Assembly (NCBI GenBank): GCA_965249735.1
Contig: CBDFMS010000022.1
Location: 124,001-188,000 of the forward strand
Length of the DNA stretch: 64,000 bases
Source of the DNA: JANQSS01 sp965249735
GTDB lineage: Bacteria > Bacteroidota > Bacteroidia > Chitinophagales > Saprospiraceae
Direction of reading: 5' to 3'
The notes beneath the pieces are model-generated. The model did not search any database and was not told the DNA's origin. It worked only from the letters and a program-made list of their open reading frames with translations. A program made the translations under genes and the position numbers. This document shows, piece by piece, positions 1 to 8,564 of this stretch (position 1 is its first letter; each line of letters opens with the position of its first letter).

Positions 1-1
1 C

Positions 2-586
2 AAAGCGGATCACCATCAAATGGTCTATCTAAAAAATCAACAGGCTCTATTTGCCTTTGGAGGATGGGATGGCGAGGAAGTTCGTGGTCATTCGTGGATG
101 TGGCAAGACAGTTGGAGGGTTTTGGATATTTCTTCTCCTCCTAAGCGGGCCGCATTTGGAATGGCTTACAATAAAAAAACAAAAAAGGTCAATTTGTTTG
201 GTGGACTTTGGGTCAATGGCCAGTATGCTGATTTATGGGAATATTCTGATGAATGCTGGACACCATTAAGTGGGCCTTATGATCATTCTTCTTTAGATCA
301 TCATACCATGATATACGACGACAAATTGAAACGAATAATTGGTTTTGGTGGTAAAAATTATCGCTACAAAGCCCAGGGCACCACTTTATTAATTGAGAAC
401 AATAAAATAGTCCCTCAGACCAATGACGGTCCACCAGCTCGTCATAGTTTCGGCTTCACCTACGATAATAAATCGAAATTTGGATATCTCTATGGGGGAA
501 AGGAATACGTCAATGGAGAACAAACGGCATTAGGGGATTTTTGGAGATGGGACGGGGATGAATGGGCTAAAATAGAAACCAAATAA
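2..586 (+). CDS. Kelch-repeat type protein, C-terminal part
   Basis: The reading frame is open to the left edge of the window, so the gene starts outside it; an ATG at 20 is internal, because the residues before it (DHHQ) match the later repeat DHHTMIYD. Roughly four kelch-like blades are visible, each with a paired glycine (FAFGGWDG, NLFGGLWVNG, IGFGGKN, YLYGGKEYVNG) and a following Trp-rich strand. Kelch units form beta-propellers that usually mediate binding, and such proteins in Bacteroidota are often exported. No enzyme domain or sorting signal is seen in the visible part. The function is unknown; the fold assignment is fairly secure. Confidence 0.75.
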   Translation, partial: KADHHQMVYLKNQQALFAFGGWDGEEVRGHSWMWQDSWRVLDISSPPKRAAFGMAYNKKTKKVNLFGGLWVNGQYADLWEYSDECWTPLSGPYDHSSLDHHTMIYDDKLKRIIGFGGKNYRYKAQGTTLLIENNKIVPQTNDGPPARHSFGFTYDNKSKFGYLYGGKEYVNGEQTALGDFWRWDGDEWAKIETK

Positions 587-655
587 ATTCAACTCCAATA
601 TATCTTGAATGATTACCGGAGAATTCGTGCTTCTGATTTAAAACATTAATTTAAT

Positions 656-1048
656 TCATAGAAGTCGGAGGTTATCAAATCGCGGACTCAGCATCAGCAC
701 ATTCATTAAAAGTAAAACTAAAAGAAATGCAACAGCCGGAAACAAAGTCAATTCGAGGCCGGTAAGCGTATATGAAAGGATCGATAGCATATCCTGGATT
801 TTAAATGCCAAAGTAGTTTGACCAGGAATGGTAGACATTTGAATCAAACCCCATGTCACTATTCCACAAATTAAAATTCCGCAGAACCAACGAATCCATC
901 TTGGATTTAATGGAGCGTATGCCGATTGTGCATCCCTTTCCACTTTCCAGGCCTCGAGAACTCGTATACTAAAATCCACAGGTACTTTCAATTTGGTCCC
1001 ATTTTGCAGTAATTCTTTTATGATTTTCTCTTCACTACTATTTTTCAT
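656..1048 (-). CDS. Candidate anti-sigma factor, two-TM membrane protein
   Basis: This is a 130-residue protein if started at the ATG at 1048, which overlaps the end of the sigma gene by 11 bases; a longer start at 1090 would lie well inside the sigma gene and is less likely. The first ~65 residues are hydrophilic and should be cytoplasmic (with a VERDAQ stretch), followed by hydrophobic segments at about residues 55-75 and 100-125. A short cytoplasmic N-terminus plus TM segments encoded directly after an ECF sigma gene is the usual arrangement of anti-sigma factors. No zinc-binding HxxxCxxC motif is present and no named family was recognised, so the role is inferred from context. Confidence 0.55.
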   Translation of the reverse strand: MKNSSEEKIIKELLQNGTKLKVPVDFSIRVLEAWKVERDAQSAYAPLNPRWIRWFCGILICGIVTWGLIQMSTIPGQTTLAFKIQDMLSILSYTLTGLELTLFPAVAFLLVLLLMNVLMLSPRFDNLRLL

Positions 1049-1610
1049 TTCTATATAGTTTAATCGTTTCAGCAGGCAGAAATTGTTCAAGGTGAACGGC
1101 TAGTTTTTTTCGAGCACGTAATAATCTGACTTTAATCGAACCTTTGGTCATCCCCGTGATTTCGGCTATATCTGCTATCGATAATTCTTGCAGGTGATAC
1201 AATTCTATCAACAATGCATCCGTCTGTTGTAATTGATCCACAGCCTGATCGATAACAGTGCGTTGTTCTTTCATTTCTAGATTATGCAACGTATCATGAA
1301 TTGTCATCCATGAGGGTCCTACTTGATCCATATCAACGACTGCCGGTCTTCTATTTCTTTTTTTCAGCGCATCCTGACATGTTGTGAAGGTGATCCGATA
1401 GATCCAGGTACTGAGTTTACTCTTTCGGTGAAAGCCTTTTATATTTTTCAAGATCTTTAAAAAGACATCCTGACATACCTCCTCGGCATCGTGAATACTC
1501 CCCAGCATACGACAGGACTGGCTATAGACCTGATCCTGGTACGTTTGGATAAACGCCAGAATCACTTCATCATCTTCTTTGAGGATGCCTTCGATCCATT
1601 CCTCGTCCAT
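1038..1610 (-). CDS. ECF-type RNA polymerase sigma factor
   Basis: This 190-residue protein has the usual two-domain ECF architecture. Region 2 covers about residues 18-88, with the DAEEVCQDVFLKI core and the STWIYRIT segment that contacts the -10 element. Region 4 covers about residues 120-172, with the helix-turn-helix LSIADIAEITGMTKGSIKVR. It should direct RNA polymerase to a small regulon. The next gene on the strand overlaps it and is a candidate anti-sigma factor. Its own upstream region carries GTAACC-N14-GTCGTC, and the same element sits in front of the divergent gene at 1740, which suggests autoregulation and control of that neighbour. The sigma assignment is secure; the regulon is inferred. 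Confidence 0.93.
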   Translation of the reverse strand: MDEEWIEGILKEDDEVILAFIQTYQDQVYSQSCRMLGSIHDAEEVCQDVFLKILKNIKGFHRKSKLSTWIYRITFTTCQDALKKRNRRPAVVDMDQVGPSWMTIHDTLHNLEMKEQRTVIDQAVDQLQQTDALLIELYHLQELSIADIAEITGMTKGSIKVRLLRARKKLAVHLEQFLPAETIKLYRNEK

Positions 1611-1632
1611 ACGGAGCTCTGTTTTGACTTTA

Positions 1633-1658
1633 GACGACCCATTGAACTATATGGTTAC
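1633..1658 (-). promoter_or_regulatory. Putative ECF sigma-dependent promoter (autoregulatory)
   Basis: Read on the minus strand, GTAACC is followed after exactly 14 bases by GTCGTC, ending about 22 bases before the sigma-factor start codon. GTAAC-like -35 and CGTC-like -10 boxes are the general form of ECF promoters. The identical element with identical spacing occurs in the opposite direction at 1687-1712. Confidence 0.55.
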
Positions 1659-1686
1659 GGAAACAATTAAAAACTTCGCTTCTTTT

Positions 1687-1712
1687 GTAACCGCACATGA
1701 GCAGGTGTCGTC
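1687..1712 (+). promoter_or_regulatory. Putative ECF sigma-dependent promoter for the DUF6249 gene
   Basis: GTAACC, a 14-base spacer and GTCGTC lie 28 bases upstream of the start codon at 1740. It mirrors the element in front of the sigma factor, so both genes are probably recognised by the same sigma factor. An AAAGGAG stretch follows at 1713-1719 but is 20 bases from the ATG, too far for a normal ribosome site. Confidence 0.55.
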
Positions 1713-1739
1713 AAAGGAGTAAATCTAAAATTAAGAAAA

Positions 1740-2090
1740 ATGGAAGCATCGGTATTATTATTTCTCATCAGCATTCTCGTATGTATTTTTGGTATTTTCT
1801 ATTTGATCTATATGACACGTCATCGTGAACGCCTAGCACTCATTGATAAAGGCGAAGATGCCAGTCTCTTTTATCCGGCCGGTAAAACCATCGGCAATTT
1901 GAGAAAATTTATAACGCTTAACATTGCCTTGACCCTTCTTGGGATAGGTGTCGGTATCTTGATGGCCATTGTTCTCTATCCCGCATTCGAAAATGATGCC
2001 ATCTACCCTGCCTCAATCTTTGTTTTTGCCGGACTTGGTTTATTAAGTGGTTTTTTACTCAATCGTAAGCTGGAAGACCAGCAATACTAG
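1740..2090 (+). CDS. DUF6249-type small membrane protein
   Basis: This 116-residue protein has hydrophobic segments at about residues 4-24, 57-80 and 87-107. The loop after the first segment holds the motif RHRERLALIDKGED, which is characteristic of the DUF6249 family common in Bacteroidota next to ECF sigma factors. The family has no established function. The gene diverges from the sigma-factor/anti-sigma pair and shares its promoter element, so it is probably a target of that sigma factor and may belong to a membrane-stress response. That role is inference. Confidence 0.75.
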   Translation: MEASVLLFLISILVCIFGIFYLIYMTRHRERLALIDKGEDASLFYPAGKTIGNLRKFITLNIALTLLGIGVGILMAIVLYPAFENDAIYPASIFVFAGLGLLSGFLLNRKLEDQQY

Positions 2091-2124
2091 AATCTTTTAA
2101 TCTACAATACAACTGGATTAATTC

Positions 2125-2144
2125 CGGAAGACTTCCCTCTTCCG
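2125..2144 (+). terminator. Short hairpin after the DUF6249 gene
   Basis: CGGAAGA and TCTTCCG form a 7-bp stem with a 6-base loop, 34 bases past the stop codon. No T-tract follows, so it is only a weak terminator candidate. Confidence 0.3.
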
Positions 2145-2201
2145 TACACTAGGCTATTGCCATAATTCAAAGCTATCGCAATAAAAAAGGTATTTAATAT
2201 C

Positions 2202-3566
2202 ATGAATCATTACACACTAAAACGATTGATCGCATTCATCATATCTGTTACGCTGACCTTCATCGTTCATGCACAGAGCGAGCCACAGATGACCGGATTA
2301 ATTGATTCGATTATGGAGGCGAATTATTCTGAGGACGGTCCCGGAGCGGCCATCGTAGTCGTGAAAGATCATCAACTTTTATTCCAATCCGGCTATGGTC
2401 AAGCTGATTTAGACCAAGCAGTCCAGATTACAGCAGAAACTAAATTCAGAATAGGTTCGATCACCAAGCAATTTACCTCAGTTGGCATCATGATGCTGCT
2501 CTCAGAAGGCCAGCTTTCAGTCGATGACCCGGTAAGTAAATATTACCCTTCCCTATTCGCAGATAAAGATCGAATTACCATCAAACAATTGCTTTCACAT
2601 ACATCGGGTATTGTGGATCTCTCGAGAATAAGGGCAATACGGCCTTTTATGTCCGGCGGTGCGGAATCGATTGAAATTATTAAACTGATTAGCAAGGAAG
2701 AATTAAATTTCAAACCAGGGACCAGGTATGAATACTCCAATTCCGGGTATTTTATCCTTGGTGGTATTCTGGAGATGGTGTCCGGTACAACATATCGAGA
2801 ATTTTTAAATGATCGGATATTTAAACCACTGGGGATGAAACATACCCATTATGATAACCGATCTGAAATAAATGGAAAGCCGGCGCTGGGTTATTTTACA
2901 CGTCCGGAAAATTTCGTCAACGCTCCTGATATAAATTCTTCTATACTTTTTTCAGCGGGCGGTATTTGGTCCACGGTTTCGGACATGGCCATTTGGAACG
3001 AAGCACTTTATTCGAATGAGCTTGTGGATCAAAAATATATTCGGATGGCATTTACTCCTGGCCAATTGAATAATGGAAAACGCACAGACTATGGCTTCGG
3101 GTTCAGATCTTGTTTGGTTAATGAAATTAAATCAATCGAACATGGTGGAGGAGTTTTTGGCTATAGCTGCTACGGTATTCGAATTGAATCTGAAGGTTTA
3201 TATGTCCTTATCTTAACAAACTTTGAACGCAATAATAAATATGCTGAGTTAGCGCCAATAATTGCAGCCATAACTATTGAAAATCCCTATCACTCCATTT
3301 CGGAAATTTCAACGATCGATATTGACAATGCGCAAAAATATATTGGTACCTATGTAACACCTGACATGGGCACCATCAATATCGATTACCAGGATGATAA
3401 ACTCGTCTTATTGAGAGATGAAAGTGAACGTGTGCTTATCCAAATTGAGGCCCATACATTCTTAATTGCCGGGACATTAGATGATAAACTACATTTTAAC
3501 TTGCAAGAAAGAAGTTTCTTTATTAAACCCCGCAGGTCGATGGCGGTAGCGGCGCAGAGAATTTAA
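2202..3566 (+). CDS. Secreted serine hydrolase, class C beta-lactamase/DD-peptidase fold
   Basis: This 454-residue protein has an N-terminal signal peptide (hydrophobic to about residue 22, cleavage near VHAQ). The three active-site elements of the beta-lactamase family are present: SITK at 86-89 (nucleophile Ser86, Lys89), YSN at 178-180, and HGG at 314-316 in place of KTG. The last ~100 residues form a separate beta-rich domain often seen in these proteins (DUF3471-like position). Members hydrolyse esters, peptides or D-amino-acid bonds in the periplasm; the substrate cannot be read from sequence. It stands alone between non-coding gaps. Family assignment is secure, substrate unknown. Confidence 0.9.
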   Translation: MNHYTLKRLIAFIISVTLTFIVHAQSEPQMTGLIDSIMEANYSEDGPGAAIVVVKDHQLLFQSGYGQADLDQAVQITAETKFRIGSITKQFTSVGIMMLLSEGQLSVDDPVSKYYPSLFADKDRITIKQLLSHTSGIVDLSRIRAIRPFMSGGAESIEIIKLISKEELNFKPGTRYEYSNSGYFILGGILEMVSGTTYREFLNDRIFKPLGMKHTHYDNRSEINGKPALGYFTRPENFVNAPDINSSILFSAGGIWSTVSDMAIWNEALYSNELVDQKYIRMAFTPGQLNNGKRTDYGFGFRSCLVNEIKSIEHGGGVFGYSCYGIRIESEGLYVLILTNFERNNKYAELAPIIAAITIENPYHSISEISTIDIDNAQKYIGTYVTPDMGTINIDYQDDKLVLLRDESERVLIQIEAHTFLIAGTLDDKLHFNLQERSFFIKPRRSMAVAAQRI

Positions 3567-3573
3567 CCCACCA

Positions 3574-3628
3574 AGTCATTTAAATGGAGTCCTGCACTTT
3601 GTAACACATCCGACCCTTTTAAATGACT
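3574..3628. repeat. Inverted repeat in the gap before the carbonic anhydrase
   Basis: AGTCATTTAAA (3574-3584) and its exact complement (3618-3628) flank a 33-base spacer. It lies just past the serine hydrolase stop codon. It could be a weak transcript-end structure; there is no T-tract. The rest of the 255-base gap shows nothing recognisable. Confidence 0.35.
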
Positions 3629-3821
3629 GATCAGACCATGCGCATGAGTTGGCCGACTCACAATTTGCATCGTCAACACAATCCATCTTCCGGGAAAAAG
3701 AAAGCCAAAGTGGTTTGAATAACATTGCAGGAAATGTAATGGCGATACACCTCTACAATTTTATTGAATTTTTTAATCTTAGTGGATAAATCTAAATCAA
3801 CTTTAATACAAAACATATTTC

Positions 3822-4451
3822 ATGAAAGCACAAACAAAAGAAATGCAAGACGCCATGACACCGGCAAGTGCATTGCAATCGTTAAAAGATGGAAACACTC
3901 GCTTTATAAAGAACCTCCAGGTGAATAGAAATCTCATGGAGCAAGTAGAACAGACCAGCACAGGGCAGTTCCCCTTCGCTACTATTTTACATTGTATAGA
4001 CTCACGCGTGTCATCTGAATTAATCTTCGACCAAGGTATCGGTGATATTTTTAGCGTACGGATAGCCGGCAATTTTATCAATGAAGACATACTTGGCAGT
4101 ATGGAATTTGCTTGTAAGCTGGCTTGCACTAAGCTCGTTTTGGTACTTGGCCACACCGCTTGTGGAGCGGTAAAAGGAGCTTGTGATCATGCAAAATTAG
4201 GAAATCTGACAGCCATGCTTGACAATATTATGCCGGCAGTAGATGGCATCACAGAACCCACTGACCCGGCCTTAAGGAACTCGAAAAACATTGAATTTGT
4301 AAATAATGTTTCGAAGATGAATGTGGAGTTATCAATTGAACGCATTCGGAAAGAAAGTTTAGTATTAGCAGAAATGGAGCAAAATGGAGAAATTAACATC
4401 GTTGGTGGTATGTATGATATTCACAAAGGCAAAGTGACATTTTACGACTAG
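3822..4451 (+). CDS. Beta-class carbonic anhydrase
   Basis: This 209-residue protein interconverts CO2 and bicarbonate. The beta-class zinc site is complete: Cys58, His111 and Cys114, with the Asp60-Arg62 dyad in the CIDSR motif and the GHTACGA motif. There is no signal peptide, so it should be cytoplasmic. Length is normal for the family. A SulP-type anion transporter lies 1.2 kb downstream on the same strand, separated by a broken glutaminase on the other strand; SulP transporters and carbonic anhydrases are frequent genomic partners, so a bicarbonate-supply role is plausible. Confidence 0.93.
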   Translation: MKAQTKEMQDAMTPASALQSLKDGNTRFIKNLQVNRNLMEQVEQTSTGQFPFATILHCIDSRVSSELIFDQGIGDIFSVRIAGNFINEDILGSMEFACKLACTKLVLVLGHTACGAVKGACDHAKLGNLTAMLDNIMPAVDGITEPTDPALRNSKNIEFVNNVSKMNVELSIERIRKESLVLAEMEQNGEINIVGGMYDIHKGKVTFYD

Positions 4452-4633
4452 GAGTGTTATATTGCAGACTAGAATTAATTATCAGAATTATTTCAATCTG
4501 TCATGTGAACACAATCTAGTATCAACCAATCACATTTCACAATATAATTCATAAAAGGTTTATAAAAAATCATTTAATCCCTGATGTATTTTATAAATGA
4601 ATAAAAAGGGGCTTGAATCGTATCCGGCTTTCA

Positions 4634-5556
4634 TTAAAATATCGAAGACGCTGTTCTGGTCGTAAATACTTCCAAAAACTTCATGCCCTTATATGAATTA
4701 TATTTTGCATTCAATTTTGGACTCCATACTGCAATCGTATAGTTAAGGGGATGCAAGGCAATGATGCCGCCACCTACCCCACTTTTTCCGGGCAGTCCAA
4801 CTGTGAATGTAAATTCTCCGGATTCGTCATAGAACCCGCAGGTCTGCATTAACGCATTAATTCGTTTGGTTTGACTTGTATTTAATATCGGGTAAGCGTC
4901 ATTTAATTTTTTGCCCCCATTTGCCAGAAATAAAACGTTTTAGACAACTCTCTACAGTCCATTTCCAATGAGCACATATTGAAATAAAAATCCAATACTT
5001 CTTCCGGATCATTATAAATATTCCCAAAGGATTTAATAAAATTACACAGGGCTATATTGCGGTATCCAGCGGATTTTTCGGAATCGACAATGCGTTGTGA
5101 ATAATCTAGTTGTCCATTTTTAGCAAGGTTTCTGATAAAGGCTATAAAGTCTTCTTTTGGATTTTTTAAATGACTAATGAGCACATCACAAACGACCAGC
5201 GCCCCGGCATTAATAAATGAATTTCGTGGGATTCCGTTATCCGCTTCGAGTTGGACCAACGAATTAAAAGGGGTTCCTGAAGGTTCGACGCCAACGCGTT
5301 TCCAAAGCGATGATCCCAATATCCGATAAGCCAGGCATAGGGATAAGACTTTCGCGATGCTCTGGAGTGAAAATTTCTCTTGATAATCACCAATCCCAAA
5401 GTCATCTTCTCCGACAGTGGCCAGGTGGATTCCGAACTTATCCGGATTTGTACGTGCAAGTTCAGGGATATACGAAGCAACCTGTCCGGGATCATCGATA
5501 TTTTTTGTGTCGCTGTAAATGGTCTCAATTATTTCTTTATAGTTCACTATGATCAT
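4634..5556 (-). pseudogene. glsA: Glutaminase A, one-base frameshift
   Basis: Glutaminases of this serine-dependent family convert glutamine to glutamate and ammonia. The N-terminal part carries the catalytic SxxK (SIAK) and the INAGAL segment, and the frame closes at about 4903. The continuation with the family C-terminus (INALMQTCGFYDESGEF, then VGLPGKSGVGGG) is in another frame down to 4634. Restoring one T in the run near 4927-4930 joins both into a single protein of about 306 residues, the family's normal length. The start at 5556 (MIIVNYKEI) is preferred over 5586. It may be a genuine pseudogene or a consensus error in a short T-run; no residue is otherwise out of place. Confidence 0.85.
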
Positions 5557-5699
5557 GTTTAATTGCACACAATATAATCCTGTCATTTATTCTTGACACC
5601 CTCAATTTATTTTGCTGTTCACGGAATGCAAGGCATCTTCAAAAAAATCACCTCCGGGTGAATTAAAAGCCCTATCCTTGCGTCCTTTTTGCATATCCT

Positions 5700-7298
5700 A
5701 TGGTAAGATTTATACGAAAGCGTGCGGCTAGTGCCAACAACGATATCCTCAGTGGAATAACTGTAGCCCTGGCCCTTGTGCCTGAAGCCGTAGCCTTCGC
5801 ATTTGTAGCTGGAGTAGATCCGCTTGTCGGACTATATGCCGCTTTCATGATCGGTCTCATAACCGCCATCTTTGGCGGGCGACCGGGTATGATCAGTGGT
5901 GCTACCGGAGCCCTGGCTGTCGCCATGGTCAGTCTCGTGGCATCAGGCAATGAAATGGGAGCAGCCGATGAAAACCTGGGTCTTTACTATCTTTTTGCAA
6001 CAGTCATTCTCATGGGCATCATCCAGGTAGGAGTTGGTCTGCTGAAACTTGGCAAGTTCGTCCGCCTCATTCCCCATCCCGTTATGATGGGCTTTGTCAA
6101 TGGCCTCGCCATTGTGATATTTCTTTCCCAACTAGGCATGTTCAAAAAGGTCGTCAATGGGGAGAGTCAGTGGTTGCATGGTACTGAATTGCTAATCATG
6201 GCGGCTCTTGTCGGACTGACCATGGCCATTATGTACTTTTTACCCAAACTGAATAAGAAATTACCGGAAGCATTGATCGCTATTGGTGTGGTTTCGGCTA
6301 TTGCGATTTTGGGAAATGTTCATGTAGCCACCGTTGGAAGTTTTATCGTAGATGGTGGCGGTGAAGGTCTGAAAGGCTGTTTACCGCAATTTCAATTCGA
6401 GCTATTTCAAAAAATACCTTTCACCTGGGAAACGCTGACATTCATCGGTCCATATGCCATTATTCTGGCTGCCATTGGACTGATCGAATCGTTGATGACA
6501 TTGAACCTGGTCGATGAACTCACCGAGACACGAGGGAGTTCAAATCGCGAATGTGTCGCGCAGGGCGGTGCTAACATCGTGACTGGTCTATTTGGTGGCA
6601 TGGGAGGTTGTGCGATGATCGGTCAGTCGATTATCAACATCAAGGCAGGTGGGCGTACACGTTTATCAGGCATCGTGGCAGCTCTGACCTTGTTGGGATT
6701 TATTTTGTTTGCTTCCAGTATCATCGAACAAGTACCGATTGCAGCACTTGTGGGCGTCATGTTTATGGTGGTCATCGGCACATTTGCCTGGAGTAGTTTC
6801 CGCATTTTAAATAAAATCCCGTTCAGTGATGCCCTGGTTTTAGTCACAGTCTCAGCGCTTACCGTGATTTTTGATCTTGCCATTGCCGTGGTTGCAGGTA
6901 TCATTATGAGTGCACTTGTCTTTTCCTGGGAAAATGCTAAACGCATCAGGGCCCGAAAACACTTTTTAGAAGATGGTACCAAAGTCTATGAAATATGGGG
7001 GCCGCTTTTTTTTGGGAGCATCCAGGCTTTCAAAAGCAAATTCGATGTATCAAATGACCCGGATAACGTGGTTATTGATTTTATCGAATCACGCGTCAGT
7101 GATCACTCCGCATTGGAGGCCCTTTTTCAATTGGTAGAAAAATATGAGGCGGCAGGTAAAACATTACACATTCAACATTTGAGCGAAGAGTGTCAGAATT
7201 TAATGATTAAGGCCTCTCCAAAATTGGCTAATGTAATTGAGAAAAATATTGATGATCCTCGTTATCATGTCATGTCTCGCGTCGGTGAATTGGTATAA
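5700..7298 (+). CDS. SulP-family anion transporter with STAS domain
   Basis: This 532-residue protein belongs to the SulP (SLC26-like) family, which moves sulfate, bicarbonate or other anions across the inner membrane. About 10-12 hydrophobic segments fill residues 15-415, including the family signature near the N-terminus (ALALVPEAVAFAFVAGV) and GMISGATGA. A cytoplasmic STAS domain occupies about residues 430-520. Compact SulP proteins like this one often accompany carbonic anhydrase genes, and one lies upstream at 3822, suggesting bicarbonate as a substrate, but this is inference. The start was taken at the ATG that puts a short basic N-terminus before the first helix. Confidence 0.9.
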   Translation: MVRFIRKRAASANNDILSGITVALALVPEAVAFAFVAGVDPLVGLYAAFMIGLITAIFGGRPGMISGATGALAVAMVSLVASGNEMGAADENLGLYYLFATVILMGIIQVGVGLLKLGKFVRLIPHPVMMGFVNGLAIVIFLSQLGMFKKVVNGESQWLHGTELLIMAALVGLTMAIMYFLPKLNKKLPEALIAIGVVSAIAILGNVHVATVGSFIVDGGGEGLKGCLPQFQFELFQKIPFTWETLTFIGPYAIILAAIGLIESLMTLNLVDELTETRGSSNRECVAQGGANIVTGLFGGMGGCAMIGQSIINIKAGGRTRLSGIVAALTLLGFILFASSIIEQVPIAALVGVMFMVVIGTFAWSSFRILNKIPFSDALVLVTVSALTVIFDLAIAVVAGIIMSALVFSWENAKRIRARKHFLEDGTKVYEIWGPLFFGSIQAFKSKFDVSNDPDNVVIDFIESRVSDHSALEALFQLVEKYEAAGKTLHIQHLSEECQNLMIKASPKLANVIEKNIDDPRYHVMSRVGELV

Positions 7299-7390
7299 TA
7301 ATATTGTCGGTCAATAGGGCAGGAAATCTCGGATAAATTCATTGTCCGAAAATTGCATTGCATATAATGTGATTAAGTCAAATCACACAG

Positions 7391-7419
7391 TTTATTCGAT
7401 TCTCCATTCGTTAACTTTG
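7391..7419 (+). promoter_or_regulatory. Putative Bacteroidota housekeeping promoter
   Basis: TAACTTTG (7412-7419) matches the Bacteroidota -7 element TAnnTTTG, with a TTTA box 17 bases upstream in the -33 position. It lies 75 bases before the start of the GH114 gene. Confidence 0.45.
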
Positions 7420-7494
7420 TAGGGATTGAAATTCGTCTCCGTGTTTGGTCAAAGATTACGCTGGAGCAAATCAATAATTAAAAAATGCACCCTG

Positions 7495-8478
7495 ATGAAT
7501 AAATTCCTAATTAAAATAAACTGCACCGTCATTTTTATAATATATCAGATTTCGCTTTTCGTAGCTCAAACGCCGTGCGGGGCGTTAAGCATCTCCAATA
7601 ACAATTTAACTTTGGATGCGATCTTGCCGGGATTATATCAAGGTACAACAATTGACTCGGACGGCTTTGTTGACACAGCTACGACCGTACATATGAAAGC
7701 AGAAGTGTCCATCGATTTGAATGCGCCATTCGAAGTGGCTCTGGGAGCTGAATATGAAGCCTGGATAGATAATTGCCATTGGGTACCACCTCCGGGCACG
7801 ACATGGCAATGGCAATTATCTGGGACTTTGGACACAACCTTTGACGTTGAGGTGTACGACATCGATGGTTTCGATAATTCAGCTGCGGCGGTGACAGGAC
7901 TGCACAATGATGGTCGAAAAGTGATTTGTTACATCAGTGCCGGAACCTGGGAAGAGTGGCGGCCGGATGCCGATGACTTCCCGGGGGCTGTTCTGGGCAA
8001 CGATGTTGACGGCTGGGAAGGCGAGAAGTGGTTGGATATACGAAACTTATCGGTGCTCGGCCCCCTTATGGAGGCGCGTATGGACATGTGTCTCGCTAAA
8101 GGATTTGACGCTGTGGAGCCCGACAACATTGACGGCTATATCAACGGCAGCGGTTTTCCTCTGACTGCTGAAGATCAACTTGCATATAATCTTTTTCTTG
8201 CCAATGCAGCCCACAATCGGGGGCTCTCGATCGGGCTTAAAAACGATGTTGATCAAGCCGAAGAGCTTGAACCCTGGTTTGACTTCGCCATCAATGAAGA
8301 GTGCTTTACATATAACGAATGCAATAGTCTCTTACCTTTCATCAATGCCGGTAAAGCCGTTTTTTCAGTCGAATATCCTCCTTACCCCTCCAACTTTTGT
8401 GTAGATGCCAATGCGCTCAACTTCAGTGCCATGAAAAAACTTCTTGACCTGGACGCCTGGATGGAACCATGTTGGTAG
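7495..8478 (+). CDS. GH114-type endo-alpha-1,4-polygalactosaminidase, secreted
   Basis: Started at the ATG at 7495, the product has 327 residues with a signal peptide ending near VAQTPCG; an in-frame TTG at 7426 would bury this signal. The body matches the GH114 TIM-barrel family, whose members cut galactosamine-containing exopolysaccharides. Visible family motifs are VICYISAGTWEEWR, the AVEPDNIDGY acidic loop that carries the likely catalytic residue, and FAINEECF with several cysteines, ending in LDAWMEPC. It probably acts outside the cell on a polymer matrix. A TTG-started Omp85-type barrel gene follows after 86 bases. Family assignment is secure; the actual polymer is not known. Confidence 0.88.
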   Translation: MNKFLIKINCTVIFIIYQISLFVAQTPCGALSISNNNLTLDAILPGLYQGTTIDSDGFVDTATTVHMKAEVSIDLNAPFEVALGAEYEAWIDNCHWVPPPGTTWQWQLSGTLDTTFDVEVYDIDGFDNSAAAVTGLHNDGRKVICYISAGTWEEWRPDADDFPGAVLGNDVDGWEGEKWLDIRNLSVLGPLMEARMDMCLAKGFDAVEPDNIDGYINGSGFPLTAEDQLAYNLFLANAAHNRGLSIGLKNDVDQAEELEPWFDFAINEECFTYNECNSLLPFINAGKAVFSVEYPPYPSNFCVDANALNFSAMKKLLDLDAWMEPCW

Positions 8479-8564
8479 AATGTGGTATCAGGCACGATTG
8501 CAAGATGAAAATCAACTTTTTGAATGATAACAATCAAGTGACGGAATCTTGAGATTGTAGAAGT

